A stretch of 64,000 nt of DNA from the NCBI GenBank assembly GCA_949357655.1, contig CASHTG010000016.1:2046001-2110000 (forward strand), in the 5' to 3' direction. This DNA is from Parascedosporium putredinis. Lineage: Eukaryota > Ascomycota > Sordariomycetes > Microascales > Microascaceae. Each line of letters begins with the position of its first letter. Within the stretch, counting starts at the first letter, position 1. The translations under genes and the position numbers were made by a program. The notes beneath the pieces were generated by a model, which saw only the letters and a program-made list of their open reading frames with translations, searched no databases and was not told where the DNA came from. This document shows positions 1 through 13,200 of the stretch, in pieces.

Positions 1-2460
1 ACAGCTGCACCTCGCCTACGAGGCGAGATAAGGAAGCCGGGGCGTGGGGTCCCTCGGTTGGAGGGAGATCTATGCTGTATGACATGACATACTGATGCAA
101 GCCTGATTACCGATACCTTGAATGATTCTGGTCAGTCTCCTCTGTGCGAAAATATTCTACTTTTACTCCGTTCCTCCTTTTCCCTTCCCCGTATTAGCAC
201 AAAGGGTTCAAGGTGGAGCTTACCGCAAGCAATCTCGCTTCGGGCGCGTGATGGGATTGATTCAACATCCGTTTTTTTCTTCTCCTTCCCCTTCGCTTCA
301 GTGAGGAGAACAAAACAGCGCCAATCCACCACAAATGCAGAATTTCCCGCACCGGAAGGGCAAGATACCGAGTTGAATGTGGGGTTGACCATCCAATCCC
401 CTCGCCTAACCCCGTCCTGGTCGCCACCAGGTTCGGCTCCTTGCGGACAGGAAGATGCTATCCCTTGCGCTCCAGCGAAGCGAGTGGTCATTGAATTACA
501 CGGGGCTACGGTAGCCGTATCGATCGGATAGTCTCGCCATACAGCTTCGCAATTGGCCTTGACTTGACGAGTTTCATTCGAGGCTTCTTTTTCTTTCTTT
601 TTCTCGGCGCAGGGTCACCGATTTGATTAGTATCCCGTTCTGCGTTCTGCGTGGTGCGACTTGCAGTAATAATACTAATATTCCCTCCGAGAAAAGTAAT
701 AACATTGTCCTGTCGGTTGGCTAACCCGAAGTGCGCAAGTGGCTTGAGCCAATCGTCATGTTTGGCATGGGAATGTCGGGACCTCGCTTAGCAGCTTGGC
801 CACCAATGAGAGACCTAACCAATGCTAGGGCGGGCCCAGCAGGGCAGATGCTTGCTTGTCCTGTGCGCCTTTTCCGTGGGCCGTGAACCTGTGGCAGGTG
901 GCAGTTATTCATGGGGGAAGGCGTTGATGTTGCACAGATCGATCAGTACAGCAACAGATCTCTTCCATTGTCGGGGCTTTGAGCGAACTCTGCGCCGATC
1001 ACAAGGAGAGAAAGTTAGAGTTGCGATCGCGATCGCGAACTTCAAGCCTCTAGTCCCTACGTGTGTTTTCGAGACCAGCTAATTCAAGTACAAGTAGAAA
1101 TGGAAGGAGAAGCCTTCAGGTTCTTCAATGTTGTTCATTTGTACTTCGTACTTGAGCACACTCTCCGGTCTGGGGCCAAAAGAGCAACGCTCCTTCCCGC
1201 CCCAACCTCCCAAGCCCACGGTCCGTGAGGATAGCCACTTCCCTCGATTTGGGTGCGCTTAGTGTGCCCAGCTACAAGTGGCCCCGCCACCGGTGACTGA
1301 CCCTCTATAAAGGAAGGTAGGAGAGTATTGTTTCTCAATACCTCCTGATCGTGGCTGCCCTATTGCCACACCCCTGAATGACACAAGTTTGCTCTGCGGA
1401 GCTGGTCGGAGTTGTGGATAGCTTCTCCCAGCACGAGATTAGTTCGTTTGGAGATGATCAATTAACGCTGCTTCTCTCACTCGGTTGAGGGAAGATCTTT
1501 CCGACGAAGAGAGGAGTGGAGGTCGCTTAACCGATGTGCTTCCTCCGCCGTCCAAAAGTGATCCGTGCAGGATAAGAAAAGCGAGATGTGACAAACTTTT
1601 TGGAGGTTCAAGTGAGGGCTGCAACGAGCTCCGAAGCTCCGTCCGCCCCTCTCCCGAGCACTATCCACACAAGTCCTTGCGATGCGATGGCACCCCCATG
1701 CCAGTTTTTTCCCACCTTGGCCAAGGATCCTTGGCGCGCTTGCTGGGGGTCAAATTCCTTTTCACGAAACGGTCGCTTGGGAGAGCGCGGGACAAATTGA
1801 CACGGACCGATTCGCCGTTTTGCGACTTGAGCGACCTTACCCGGTTTCTCTGAACCAGTTGATCTGCTTGGTTCTATTTTCCTCCGTTGCCCTTTTCTCG
1901 CAAAAGATCGGTACCGAGGGTGAAGTGCCCGTAGATCATAAACTCCTTGTTAGCAACGGCGACCACGTTTCTGCCTCTTCTTATTATTGTTCATCTCCGT
2001 CTTGCCTTCCGATCTGACCTCCATCCTCGGATTCCATTCGATCTTGGGGAACGGCCTTTAATCCTTCGTTCCCTACACACTTCACTGTAACCCGCTGCCT
2101 GCCACCCTCCCCTTTGCAATCCTGTCACTCTAGGATTTTCGTTAGTTGTTCAAGAACCGACCTTAGAACCACAGGCTTTGGGAAAACCTCGCTGGCGAGA
2201 TGAGATGAGTGGAGCATTGTAGGATCAGCAACACACTGAGTCGCCGACTGCGGGACGCACATATCCTTTTAGTCTACCAGTCCCCTCCCGAATTCTTCTC
2301 GACGCCTGCCGCATCACCTCACTCAACCACTTAACTTTGTTGATGCTCTCCGTCTGAATTCGTCTGCCGTGTCTCATCATGGCGCCCTGTTCCTAGATCT
2401 GTACCACCTAACGTATCGTGTCACTCATCTTCTCAGGATCCCGTTCCAGTCAGCACGGGA
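1..2460. other. Intergenic region upstream of the ABC transporter
   Basis: No reading frame here shows a recognisable domain or a convincing exon structure. The longest open stretches (around 118-531 and 1485-1853) overlap one another on different frames and have no family signature. The last several hundred bases before 2461 are pyrimidine-rich on the + strand, as is usual for fungal promoters and 5' leaders, so part of this is presumably promoter and leader of the transporter. Nothing else is supported. Confidence 0.6.
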
Positions 2461-5400
2461 ATGGAAACACAGAAGCCCACTGAGGGCGCCAGGCCCTTGA
2501 GCCATTACTCGGGGTTGGAAGCCGATAAGATTGACCGTGCTAGCTCCATCGCCACCTCCATGGAGAACGCAGCTCCAGCCGCCGCACCCTCGGCCATCGA
2601 CTTCGGGTGCTGTTCCTCTCTCCCTCGACGATGTGCAAGCCGTCGACATTCAGATCCGGGACCTGTCCGTGGTAGTGGATACGTCCCCTTCCTGGCTCGA
2701 GCCCTCCACCTACCCCCAGCTTTTCAAGGAACGCCGCTTTTCGGCGCCAAAACGCCGAGCGAAAAGACCCTGCTCCGCGATGTGAGCGCTTCACTGGCCC
2801 CGGGCACGCTAACCGCCATCATTGGCGGGAGCGGGTCGGGTAAGACAACTTTGCTGAACACTTTGGCGGAAAGAATGTCTAGCCCCAGGTTGACGGAGAC
2901 GGGAGAGGCTACTTTCAATGGTGCTCGGGGCGTTCACTCGACCAGGCATGCCTATGTTATGCAGCAGGATGTCCTGTTGCCGACGCTGACTGTGAGGGAG
3001 ACCTTGCGCTATTCGGCTGACTTGAGGTTACCGTCCTCCACTACGGCCGAGGAAAGAAAGAAGGTCGTGGAAGAGGTGATATTGGAGCTTGGTTTGAAAG
3101 AGTGCGCCGACACGCGGGTGGGAAGCACCCAGCACAAGGGCGCCTCCGGTGGAGAGAAGAGAAGAACGAGTATCGGCGTGCAACTTTTGGCGAACCCATC
3201 CGTCTTGTTTCTTGACGAACCCACCACGGGCCTTGATGCCACTAGTGCCTTTCAGCTTGTCAAAACCTTGAAATCCCTTGCACAAAAGGGCAGAACTATC
3301 ATCACCACCATTCACCAACCGAGGTCTGAAATCTGGGATCTTTTCGATAATCTAATTGTTCTCACCAAAGGCAGCCCTGTCTACTCCGGACCGATGAAGG
3401 GGTGCGCACCTTGGTTCGAGAGTCAGGGGTTCAAGCTCCCCCATTTGTCAACCCGGCCGAGTACTTTATCGATATCGCCGCCGCCGATAATCGAACGCCG
3501 GAGCTCGAGGCTGAGAGCATGGCGAGAATCTCTCGACTTAAAGAGGCGTGGGTGGAGGAAACCCGCTCGAGGTATCCCGCAGCGCCCAAGGCTGGAGCCG
3601 ACACCGCGAACCACAAACAGCTATTTTCGAGAAAGGGGAGACAGCACGCAACGTTTTTGAGACAGCTCACCGTCTTGACTGACCGCACGTTCAAGGTCAC
3701 TCACCGCGATCCCCTAGGCATGCTTGCAGCCACCGTGGAGGCCATCCTCATGGGCCTCGTCACCGGCTACATCTTCTACAATATCGGCCGTGATCAATCC
3801 GGTATCCGATCCCGACAGGGCGCTCTGTATACGGCTGCCGGTCTTCAAGGCTACCTCATGCTCATGTTCGAAGTCTACCGACTCACTATCGATATCCTAA
3901 CTTTTGACCGAGAGCACAGCGAGGGATGCGTCGACGTGATTCCCTTTGTATTGTCGCGCCGATTTGCGAGGCTATTCACGGAAGATTTCCCCGTTCCGTT
4001 TTTATTCAGTGTCATATTCTATTTTATGGCGGGCTTCGAGAGGGACGCTGAAAAGTTTTTCATTTTCTTTGCCATTACCCTGCTGAACCACTATGTTGCC
4101 ATGACGTGCGCCGTCACCTGCGTGGCTGCGGTGCGACATTTCCCGGAGCCAGCTTGATTGCCAACCTAGTCTATACGCTGCAGAGTATGGCATGCGGAAT
4201 GTTTATTCAGAGCAACACTATTCCCGTCTATGTTCGCTGGCTCAAATGGATCACATATACGGTAAGTAGTTGTTTTAGGATCCAGTATTATTGGATATTT
4301 CAGTCAGCTAATAAGCGTGATGATTCTTTAGTTCTATGTCTTTGGCGCATACTGCGGGAACGAGTTCGAGGGCAATTTTTACGACTGCCCATTCCCAGGG
4401 GGCGGGATGACCCTTCCTGTTTGTCATATACCGGCGAATATGTCATGGAGTCCCTCGGCTTCCCCGAGAACTGGGTATCGCGGCCAATCCTCATTCTTGT
4501 CGCCTTTGTCGTCGCGCTCCTTCTCCTGTCCGCTTTTCTTCTGTACTTCCTCAAGGTTGAAATGACGATTGCGCGAGCCAGGACATCTGACACGGATCTA
4601 TCGGCCGGAAAGGAGAAGATGACAGCGAGATCTGTTGCCGAGGTTCGTAGCATCGATGTAGGACTCGACGACTTTGCCCTTGACCTCGAAAAGCGAAACG
4701 CATACGGTCGGAAATTGCCGCAGAAGACGATACTTAACCCGGTGACGGCAACCTTCCAAGCTGGGACGCTCAATGTGATCATGGGCCCCTCGGGAAGTGG
4801 AAAGACGTCACTTTTGAACTGCATGGCGACGAGACTGCATAATACCGTGGGAACCAAGTACTTGCCCCGCGGAAAGCTTACGTTCAACTCCGCGGTCCCA
4901 TCACGGGCTGTGATCCGGTCCGTTTGCTCGTACGTGTGTCAGGATGATGACGCCCTACTACCGTCACTGACGGTGCGGGAGACGCTTTACTTCGCCGCCG
5001 GTCTCCGTCTCCCGTCTTGGATGAGCAAGGAAGAAAAGAGGCGCCGCGCAGAAGAAGTTCTTTTGAAGATGGGCTTGAAAGACTGCGCAGATAACTTGGT
5101 AGGAAGCGATCTGATCAAGGGCATCTCGGGAGGAGAAAAGCGTCGCGTGTCGATTGCGGTGCAGGTACTCACTGACCCCCGCATTCTACTCCTTGATGAG
5201 CCCACCTCAGGGCTTGATGCCTTCACCGCCAATTCCATTATGGAGGTTTTGCAAGGCCTCGCAGCCGAGGGCCGGACGCTTATCCTGACGATTCATCAAG
5301 CTCGAAGCGACCTATTCAAACATTTTGGTAACGTTTTACTGCTGGCCCGGGGCGGCGAGTGTGTGTATACGGGGAGGGCGACGGAGATGCTGGAATACTT

Positions 5401-6758
5401 TAGGGGTCATGGGCATGAGTGTCCCAAGCACACAAACCCGGCTGATTTCGTGATGGATCTCATCAGCGTCGACTTGAGGGAGGAAGAACGGGAGCGGGAA
5501 AGCCGGGAAAAGGTTCGGAAGCTCATCGAGGCCTGGAAACGAAACGTCGCGCTATGCGATGGGTCCGAGGAGACGACAGAACACCCAGTGAAGCTACCCA
5601 ATATTGCCGAGAAAGAGGAGGCCGCAGATGTTCAAAAGGAAGAGAAAGATGGAAGTGCTGGGTCGCAGCATACAACGAGCGGAAGCATCTCTGAGAAAAC
5701 CCACGATGCGAAGACACCTGCACCTGCACCGACACCCACGCCGGCTATCACAGGGGGACAACACGGTGCACGGCGACAACGAAAACGGCATTGCGCTGAC
5801 ACGAACGGTGTCGTCGATTCCTCGCCGCTCTCTTCACAAAGCTACGCTTGCGACACCGGCCGAGCTTGGAGCGCTTGTGACCAGACGCGCCTCGTTCCTG
5901 AGAGCACTGCCGCTACTGCTCCATCGGGCGACCATCAACTTCCGCCGCCAACCCGACCTTCTCTTGGCACGAACAATGCAGGTTATCGCGCTCGGCGTGG
6001 TCTTTACCCTCTTCTTTGCTCCGGTCGATAACGACTTTTACTCAGTGCAGAACCGGATGGGCTTCGTGCAGGAAGTTGGCGCGTTCTATTTTGTAGGGAT
6101 GCTGCAGAACGTTGCCGTCTACCCGGCGGAGCGAGATGTGTTTTATCGCGAGGACGACGACGGCGTGTACGGAGTTGACGCGTTCTTGGTGCAGTACACT
6201 CTATTGGAGGTGCCGTTCGAGGTTGTCAGCTGCCTCGTATTTGGTGTGTTGGCAGACTTTGCCGTCGGCCTTCCACGGACGGTGGAGATGTACTTTGTGG
6301 CGACGTTTGCGTGCTTCGGGATCGTCTCCTGTGGCGAAAGTCTTGGTATCATGTTCAACACAATCTTTGCGTCGCACACGGGCTTCGCTGTCACCCTTAC
6401 CTCGGTCGTCCTCTCGATAGCCAACTCCATGGCGGGCATCCTGTCGACCAAGATGCCGCCCCTTCTCAACGCCATGAACTACCTGTCCCCCATCCGCTAC
6501 GCCACGCGCGCTCTCGCACCTTACTCGCTACGAGGCGTCGATTTTACGTGCGACGAGGCGCACAGCCTAAACGGGCGGTGCATCATTGAGACGGGAGAGG
6601 ACGTGCTGGACCTTTACAAGCTCAATGTCGATCCTGTCGTCAACGTAGCGGCGTTAGCTGGATGCATCGTCGCGTACCGACTTTTGGCGTGGCTGCTTTT
6701 GAAGGCCGTCCGCGGGCGGTGGAGGGATCGAAGTGTTAAAAAGGAGAACAAGGCATAG
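2461..6758 (+). CDS. Full-size ABCG-type ABC transporter (NBD-TMD-NBD-TMD), reading frame interrupted
   Basis: ATP-driven membrane exporter of the WHITE/ABCG class, probably in the plasma membrane; substrate unknown. The first nucleotide-binding domain has Walker A GGSGSGKTT (about 2825), signature ASGGEKRR, Walker B LFLDEPTTGLD and an H-loop TIHQPRSE. TMD1 follows (about 3710-4560). The second NBD has GPSGSGKTS (about 4785), signature ISGGEKRR, LLLDEPTSGLD and TIHQARSD. A Pro/Thr-rich linker leads to TMD2 (about 5880-6750). One intron at 4262-4331 (GTAAGT...TTTAG) joins WITYT to FYVFGAYCGNEF. The start at 2461 is the first in-frame ATG. About six single-base frame changes are needed: near 2595-2640, 2735-2760, 3438-3442 (C5 where C6 restores the conserved FVNPAEYF), 4130-4150, 4398-4415 and 5735-5790. 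Because the domains are otherwise well preserved, sequence error is likelier than decay. Domain order is forward, unlike the reversed PDR class. Total about 1,400 residues. Confidence 0.9.
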
Positions 6759-7677
6759 ACTTGGGAGAGAGGGGAGAAAAGTTTACTAAGGAAAGAATGG
6801 AGGGAGAGAGTCCTTTGGATGTCATGATGATGATTGCACATTGCACAACTGCTTTTTCACCCCTCCTCTTTGCTATGCCATTGCTTTGAAAATTTCATGA
6901 AGGCTACATGTAGCTTTTCGGGGCCATCATCTTTTCTTATCATACCTGTACCTGCATAGCATTCTGACTACTAGCCTTGGAGTTTTGCTTTACTATACCA
7001 TTTCTTTTAGAATAAAAATTGCAATTTCTTTTCAAAATATTAACATGATCTACTAGCTGGTCTTTGTGTTTTTTTTCCATTTTCTTTCTTCTAAGATGTG
7101 AAATTTAGTGTTCCTGAAACCAGACCTCCGCCCGGAGTGGGTCATCACCCGGCCCCACTTCACGCCGGGCCCATCGGAGGCGCCGGACATCATGAAGCTG
7201 GAGAGCGCAAAACCTCACCTCGCCCCTCCTTTTCACCCTGGCTATTCCTGTGTTTCCATAGAGAGGAAGGAATGAAGTGATGAATTGGAAAAGCCATAAT
7301 AATCACAATTTTCACTATTCCTTTCTTTTCCCACATTTTCCCCAAAACACAGCCCTTCTTCCTCCTTTGACACTGATCCAGTGTCATCTTTTCCTCCCTT
7401 TTTTCACTTTACTCTTTGCCATACCCACTGGCATAAGCACAGATTCTTTTGCATCAGCTTTGTATCTTGACCATCCTCGGCTAGATCAAGTCTGACTTTG
7501 AGCTTGCTTGCCGGTCGAAACGTTTCCTCTGCTTCGTTGCCATTCCAGCTAAAAGCGAGCGTTTCCGAAACCGTGATCCCTGATCGCTCTCCTATCGGCA
7601 AAGCAATTTTTCTTTGGGATTTCCATCCTTGCCTCTTCAAACGCTGGGCTCCAATTGCCTTGCCTTGGCTTCAATTA
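6759..7677. other. Intergenic: transporter 3' flank and probable leader of the next gene
   Basis: The first part (to about 7090) is T-rich and AT-richer than the genes, as expected for a 3' untranslated and polyadenylation region. From about 7200 on the + strand is pyrimidine-rich and probably belongs to the promoter and leader of the gene starting at 7812. No coding frame with a recognisable domain was seen. Confidence 0.5.
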
Positions 7678-7747
7678 GTAGGTTTGTTGATATTTCCTCT
7701 CCTTAAAAGATTGGTAGACGCGAGCAAGATGCTAACGCCTTGTTTAG
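7678..7747 (+). other. Probable 5'-UTR intron
   Basis: A 70-bp segment begins GTAGGT, has a GCTAAC branch-site match at 7731-7736 and ends TTTAG. It lies 64 bp before the ATG at 7812. Size and signals match the coding introns of the window, so I infer a leader intron of the downstream gene. No transcript evidence is available. Confidence 0.55.
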
Positions 7748-7811
7748 CAAACACGTACAACAACACCTACAGCAGCACTTAGGTTCGAGCCTCTGCTGCC
7801 GGAAACACAAA

Positions 7812-10283
7812 ATGAGTGGCGGGGCACCTCGTATGCCTCCCCGGCACATCGAAGGCGTATACTACGGCCCGTATTCCCTGAGGAGGTCCATCAGTATCTC
7901 GTCGACCCCTCGAGCCATCCTCAGGCATGGCTAGGAAGTCCCGAGAATGCAGCAGGGTACTCCTCCAAGGCCTCCTCGGACCATTCTGATGGGAAAGAAG
8001 ACACGGGTTCCGAGAAGGAGCGTCGTCCCATAATTTACCTTTTGCTTCCGCCAGTCTACGAAGGCCAGCAGCATGGCGAGAACAGCCAGCCACCTCCCCT
8101 GCAGCACCCGGGGCGGTACGAGCTCTATCTGAGCCATCCCACGACGGTGGAGCCCTACTGGTACGGCGAAGACGCCGAATCCACGTCGTCCATGGGACCC
8201 ATGCATCCCGGAGACATTGAAGAACGCGACGGCCCTACCATTATGGGTCGACACTCCCCCAAGTTTCCAGTTCACTCCGTTAGCGAGATGTGGGTGGCGC
8301 CTGGAGCTGGCCAGGCCGGTGTCGACGAGTGGATGAGCGAACATTGCAATATCACCAGGTTCCACGGGTGGCCGCAGCCCGTGTGGAATACTTTTGAACG
8401 ACACTTTGACACGGGATATGTCCCCGAACAGCCCTGGGGCTTTGAGGAGATCCGTAACCTGCACGCCAACGACAGAATTGATAGGTCTCGCGGCCCGGCC
8501 ACGCACTGGGACGTGCTTGAAGGTTTGGCCCCTACGTGCATGCCCCAGTTCACTATGCCCCCGAGCCCTTGCCCCCTCATCTGAGGCCCGATCCTCGCTT
8601 GCTGCCGCCTGAGATGCCGAACCCACCTCCTGCTCCGGTTTGGTACGGTCCTGCGCCTCCGGGTCATTATGTTCCTCCCGGCTACGGCGGCGCTCTCAAC
8701 TGGTACCCTGCGAGGGGACGGGACCCCTACGATCCCATTCATGGGACTTTGATTCATCCGACTCACGGGCAGATTTGGCCCCCTCACCGGGCCCATGGCT
8801 GGGCACGACCAGCAGCAGGGGCAAGTGGGCTCCGGGCAGCAGCCAAACCACCAGCGATGCCGCCTCGCGTTCGCCCATCGAGACTACCCGGACATGCCGT
8901 CTTTTAGGCTCCCGCAAGATCCACAGGAGTCAGGCCCCGGATGGGCCGACGACTGGCACACCAAGATGCTTGAACGACGCACAGATTCCATCGTCGCGGA
9001 TAACGGAGACAGTCGCCCGCCGTCGCCATAGGATAGCCGGCCGACTACTCCCGTATCCCTGGGACCTAATAAACTGAGTAAACCGTTCCCCTTTGCGGGG
9101 AAGATGCCTTCCGAGAGGCCCAAGGGGGAAGCCTCTTTTCGTCCATCCGTCGCCCGTCGGGCCTGCGGTTCATGTGTTGCTTTTGCGGCGGTACCGTAAG
9201 TACATGTTCCCTTTTAGTGCCTGTGTCCTCTCTTTTCGTTGAGGGTTTCGATGGTACAGACCTTTTCAAGAACTGTGGACTATTCAACTAACATTTCTCC
9301 TTCCAAGGACGAGGATCCTTCGTCGGACGATGAAACTTTGGCGGGCGAGCCAGGTCCTGCCGTCCAGTACCGAACCCCCGCCACAAAGACCCCAACGACC
9401 GAGTCGTTCGCTCATGCTCGGCCGAGGAGCCCGAGACGCAAGTGATCCCCTACATCGACCAAGGCGTCAGAGCCTTCTCCACGCCCGGTCCCGACGAGAT
9501 CTCTCGATTCAATATGCTCGCGAGCGAACACAGCGTCGGCCCAGCCACACCTTCCTTGACATCGAAGAGCGAAAGCGAGGGCGACAACGAGTCGATCGAC
9601 AACACCATTGTCCTGCCGTCTACCAAGCACAGCGTGCAAAGATTACCCTGACCGCGCCCTCTGAGGACGGCAACGACATCCGGTCCATCAAGGACATGTC
9701 GGGCGCGGACGGCCCCGCGCAAGCCAAGAAGCGGAACAAGAACCACCCGACTAAGCGGTACAATAGGCGCGCGAAGAAGACGGAGATTAAGCAGAGGAAG
9801 AAGGCGGAGCGGGCGGCCGAGGGAGTCGAGTCGCGGAAGAATCAGTTCTTGGACCCTTCTGATGCCCTTCGAGTTGCGCCTAAAAGAAGAGCTACCACGC
9901 CTGAGGTCGCCAGTGACGATGCATCATCCTCAGAGCAGATGATTTCCACAGACAAGCACTCAAAGTCGCCTTCCGGCCACATTGCCGAAGCCGATGCCAA
10001 GTTCAAGGCTTCCGGGGCGAACATTGAGAGCAAGAAGCCCGCGCCCATGACCCAGGACGATCGCGGCTCGCTGCCAAAGAAGAGCAGCCTTCGCAATGTG
10101 CTCTCCTTTCGCTTCCGCCACTCTCCCACTGCGACTGAAAATTCCTCTGAGCAGGATGGCGTTCGCCTCAAGTCAGCTCCTGTTGCTATTGAAATGCAGA
10201 CGCTCGCGCCTGCTAGCCGAGCCACAGCTTCCTCGATCAAGAAAGTTCCAAACGCTGAGCCTGCCAAGAAGGCTAACATTTGA
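7812..10283 (+). CDS. Hypothetical Pro/Tyr/Trp-rich protein with basic C-terminal half, frame interrupted
   Basis: I do not recognise a domain. The ATG at 7812 sits in a good fungal context (acaaaATG). The N-terminal part begins MSGGAPRMPPRHIEGV and is rich in Tyr, Pro and Gly, with runs such as WYGPAPPGHYVPPGYGG. The middle and C-terminus are acidic/Ser-rich, then strongly basic (around 9730-9830, KKRNKNHPTKRYNRRAKK), which could be a nuclear localisation signal. An intron is likely at 9196-9307 (GTAAGT; CTAAC; CCAAG). Several frame changes are needed: TT at 7874-7875 where TTT continues the frame into PYFPEEVHQYL, near 8540, near 8780-8800, near 9020-9060, near 9440 and near 9645. The stop at 10281 follows a clean 200-codon stretch. 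The low-complexity composition suggests a disordered protein; no function should be assigned. Confidence 0.6.
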
Positions 10284-13200
10284 TCCCCTCATTCAACTTC
10301 ACAAGGGCGCCATCACGAAAGTTTCCGCTCAAAGTTCTAGAAGCGCAAGGACTAATGCGCTCCACAATCGTTTTTCCCCCTTGTTCTCTTATGAGGAACA
10401 GTACACGTTCGTTTCTCAATTGCACTGCCCAATTCTTTTCAGTCCCACTACGTCTGTTTTCCTTACCCTTTCCCAGAATTGCACCAAGTCGTTTTTCCCC
10501 CAAATGTTTTGTTTGACGCACCGGTCTATAGGCAATAGTTGTTCTATAGACTGTTGGCTGATTTCCTTTTTCAAGAAGCATCCGGGAGCTGGGATGCCAT
10601 CTTCTTCCCCTGCAATTGCCGGGGATTGATGCCTCTACACATACACTCATGTGTTGTCTGCCCGTCTTCCCGGCTTCCTTGCTGTTTCTTCTCCGTTTGT
10701 CTTTTCTCGTTGATTCTCGTTCTTCCTCGTGTATGAGGCCCCTTGTCAGAGTTCTGTCAATGGCGGAGTTCCCAGTTGGCGGCTTCCGAAGGGAGCGTGC
10801 AAATGGGCGTATAGACAAGAACGGATCCGTTGCTCTCGCGGTTCCGCCCTTTTAGCACCTCTCCCTCGATGTCATATCACACAAGTCTCCGCCATAGTTC
10901 CCAAGTTAGTGCTTCTTCGTGTATTTCTCCTTCTTTCAGACTGAATTCATCTTGCAAACCATCTCCTTGTCTCTTGTGCCTATTCGTACTTGTCTAACGA
11001 GAGCGTAGTGCTTCATGCCCCATGATCTCTGATCAATATCAGTTGCTTCGTGTGCCAGGCCATCTTCTTCTCCCATAAGCGAAGTAGTAACCATGCTTTG
11101 AACGGCTTGATTTCCTCAGAGGACTGTCAAGCGTGTATCTTGTATGACATTGTACACATCAACGGTTGGATGCTAACCGCCTAAAGGAAGCGATTCATTG
11201 CGTTCCGATGCCCTCTCGCTGTAGTCTCTTCTGTTTACGAGTTTGTTGCTGAGCTACCTGGAAAGAGAACAGATTCTCGAGTTATCCGGGAAGCCACACC
11301 ATATCTAGGCACTGGAAACATATTATCCTCCCATCTTGAACTTCCCAAATGTTCCGCCATATAGAAAAGCCATCAACAGACTTATCATCGAAAGTTGAAC
11401 CTACCTAACCACACAGATACAATTCACATACGCAGAGGCAGCCGTCGCTTGGTCTCCGAGCTCTGTTGGCCAGCATTCATCAGCCATCCAACGGAACGGC
11501 CACTCCCTCGGGTGCTACAAAACACAAAGTCACAAGCCATGCGCGGCGCGGAACCAAGGGTAATATCTCTCTCAAGTGATACAGAGGGTCTACATCTAAG
11601 ACACCGGCCGGGTTGTATAGCTCGGGTGATTATAGTCTTGCAGAAGATCGGAAAGTTTAAGAAAACAACGAGGCTTAGACAAGAAATTCCGAATCGAACT
11701 TTGGCCGAGTCGATAAGCCTTTAGCTTCAGAGTTTGTGTTGCCGCCCTTTTCTTCGACACCATCATGGGATATCAAACTGTCGTGCGAGGAAGAAATGGC
11801 CGGCCCGCGCCACGCTAGAAACAGAATCGTTCCACCAATCGTTGATCCCTCATCTATACTCCCAATGATCCCTTAGTCCAGAGCCTCAGAGATTGGCAAG
11901 CCGCGCCTCACCTCACCATCCATAGCCTCGATGCAATTTGAAGACTCCCATGTCTCCGTGTCTATCAAAGCGCAACTCTTTCGTCCACGTCGCTTCCAAA
12001 TCGCAGTTTCGGCTTATTCCTCGACACCCTCACCCCCGGCTAGCAAAGGCTTACTCTCCGTATCCCTTATTGGGTCCTTGTTTTCTTTTCCTCTCCCAAC
12101 TGTCCCCCCACCCCCGGTCAGACAAGGCCGCCGTCGGGGATACCCTCTCACCCTCTCATCCGCTGACACAAAGTGGCCACACCCTCTGCAAAAGGCATCA
12201 CCTTCATCATCACTCACTTCCCGCCTTCCGCTTCCCACTCCCTTTTACAGCCCGCACAAAGGACCCAGGACTCCTCTCTTCGCGCCACGGCCAGCCATCC
12301 CGCTCGCCTATCGTGCGCCGCCTCCGAAGCCCTTCGCCGATCCCCATCCTGATCCCGCCGTGCCCAAAGAAGTCAAGGAAAAACAAGAAGAAAAAAGAAA
12401 AGAACCACTTGATAACTTGTCTAACCGCACCCTCCTTTTCTCCCTAGTCTCCAATGGCAACACCCCTTCCCTGTCCTTACTCACCTCGCTCCCTCGCCCG
12501 GGGCACCGAGGCAAGATTCTTCACAGGCTTGACAGGATCCAGGCCTCAACGGTGCCCCCTAACCCATCAATTCCACCCAACACTATTCTACAACACCCTC
12601 TCACAACGATCGCCCTGCGATTCCGTCACTCTGCATTGCACATTCCGACCCAATTCCCCTTCTTCTTTTCTCCCGTCCCTTGCGGTGTTGTTGTTCTTTT
12701 TCTTTCTTTGCCTTCTTCTCTTGCCTATCGGCGATCCTCACCCACGCAGGAGTAAAGAGGCAAAATGCAGTAAAAAAGTGACAAGACTCTTTTCCCGCTT
12801 CCATAACATAACACTCATGGCACCACCTGCTTTTCCACGTCGACAAAATGTGACAGACCTAGTTTCGGCCAAGGCTGCCTTGCATTCGTCCTACTCATCT
12901 AGATTCTGATGCATCAGGCACATCGTTTTTTTTTTCAAGGATCATCTCTTCTCTCCGGTCCCGACCCTATCCTCCGTGGCTACGCTTCATTTGGCAGGGG
13001 CGTGGACCGAAAAGAAGCGGCGATCACGGCATCATCGGGCAAGGTCAGGAGCGGAGAGGGGAGAATCCTCTCCGATAGCGCGGCGTGGGGAGTCCGGCTG
13101 AAAGCAAAGCATCGAGGAGCCTTTCCCTCCGCCCCTCTCTCTCTTGGAAGAAATAAAGAAGCAAAAAACGCTGCACAGTTGATTTAGCTTGCAGAAAGAC

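Noticed and set aside
3430..3445. Programmed ribosomal frameshift in the ABC gene
   Set aside because: Breaks are many, occur in unrelated genes and fall in plain homopolymers without a slippery-site architecture; sequence error is simpler.
11931..12755. A 274-codon open frame on the + strand
   Set aside because: Composition is a pyrimidine-rich tract that lacks stops by chance; Pro/Ser/Leu low complexity, no domain, other frames are open as well.
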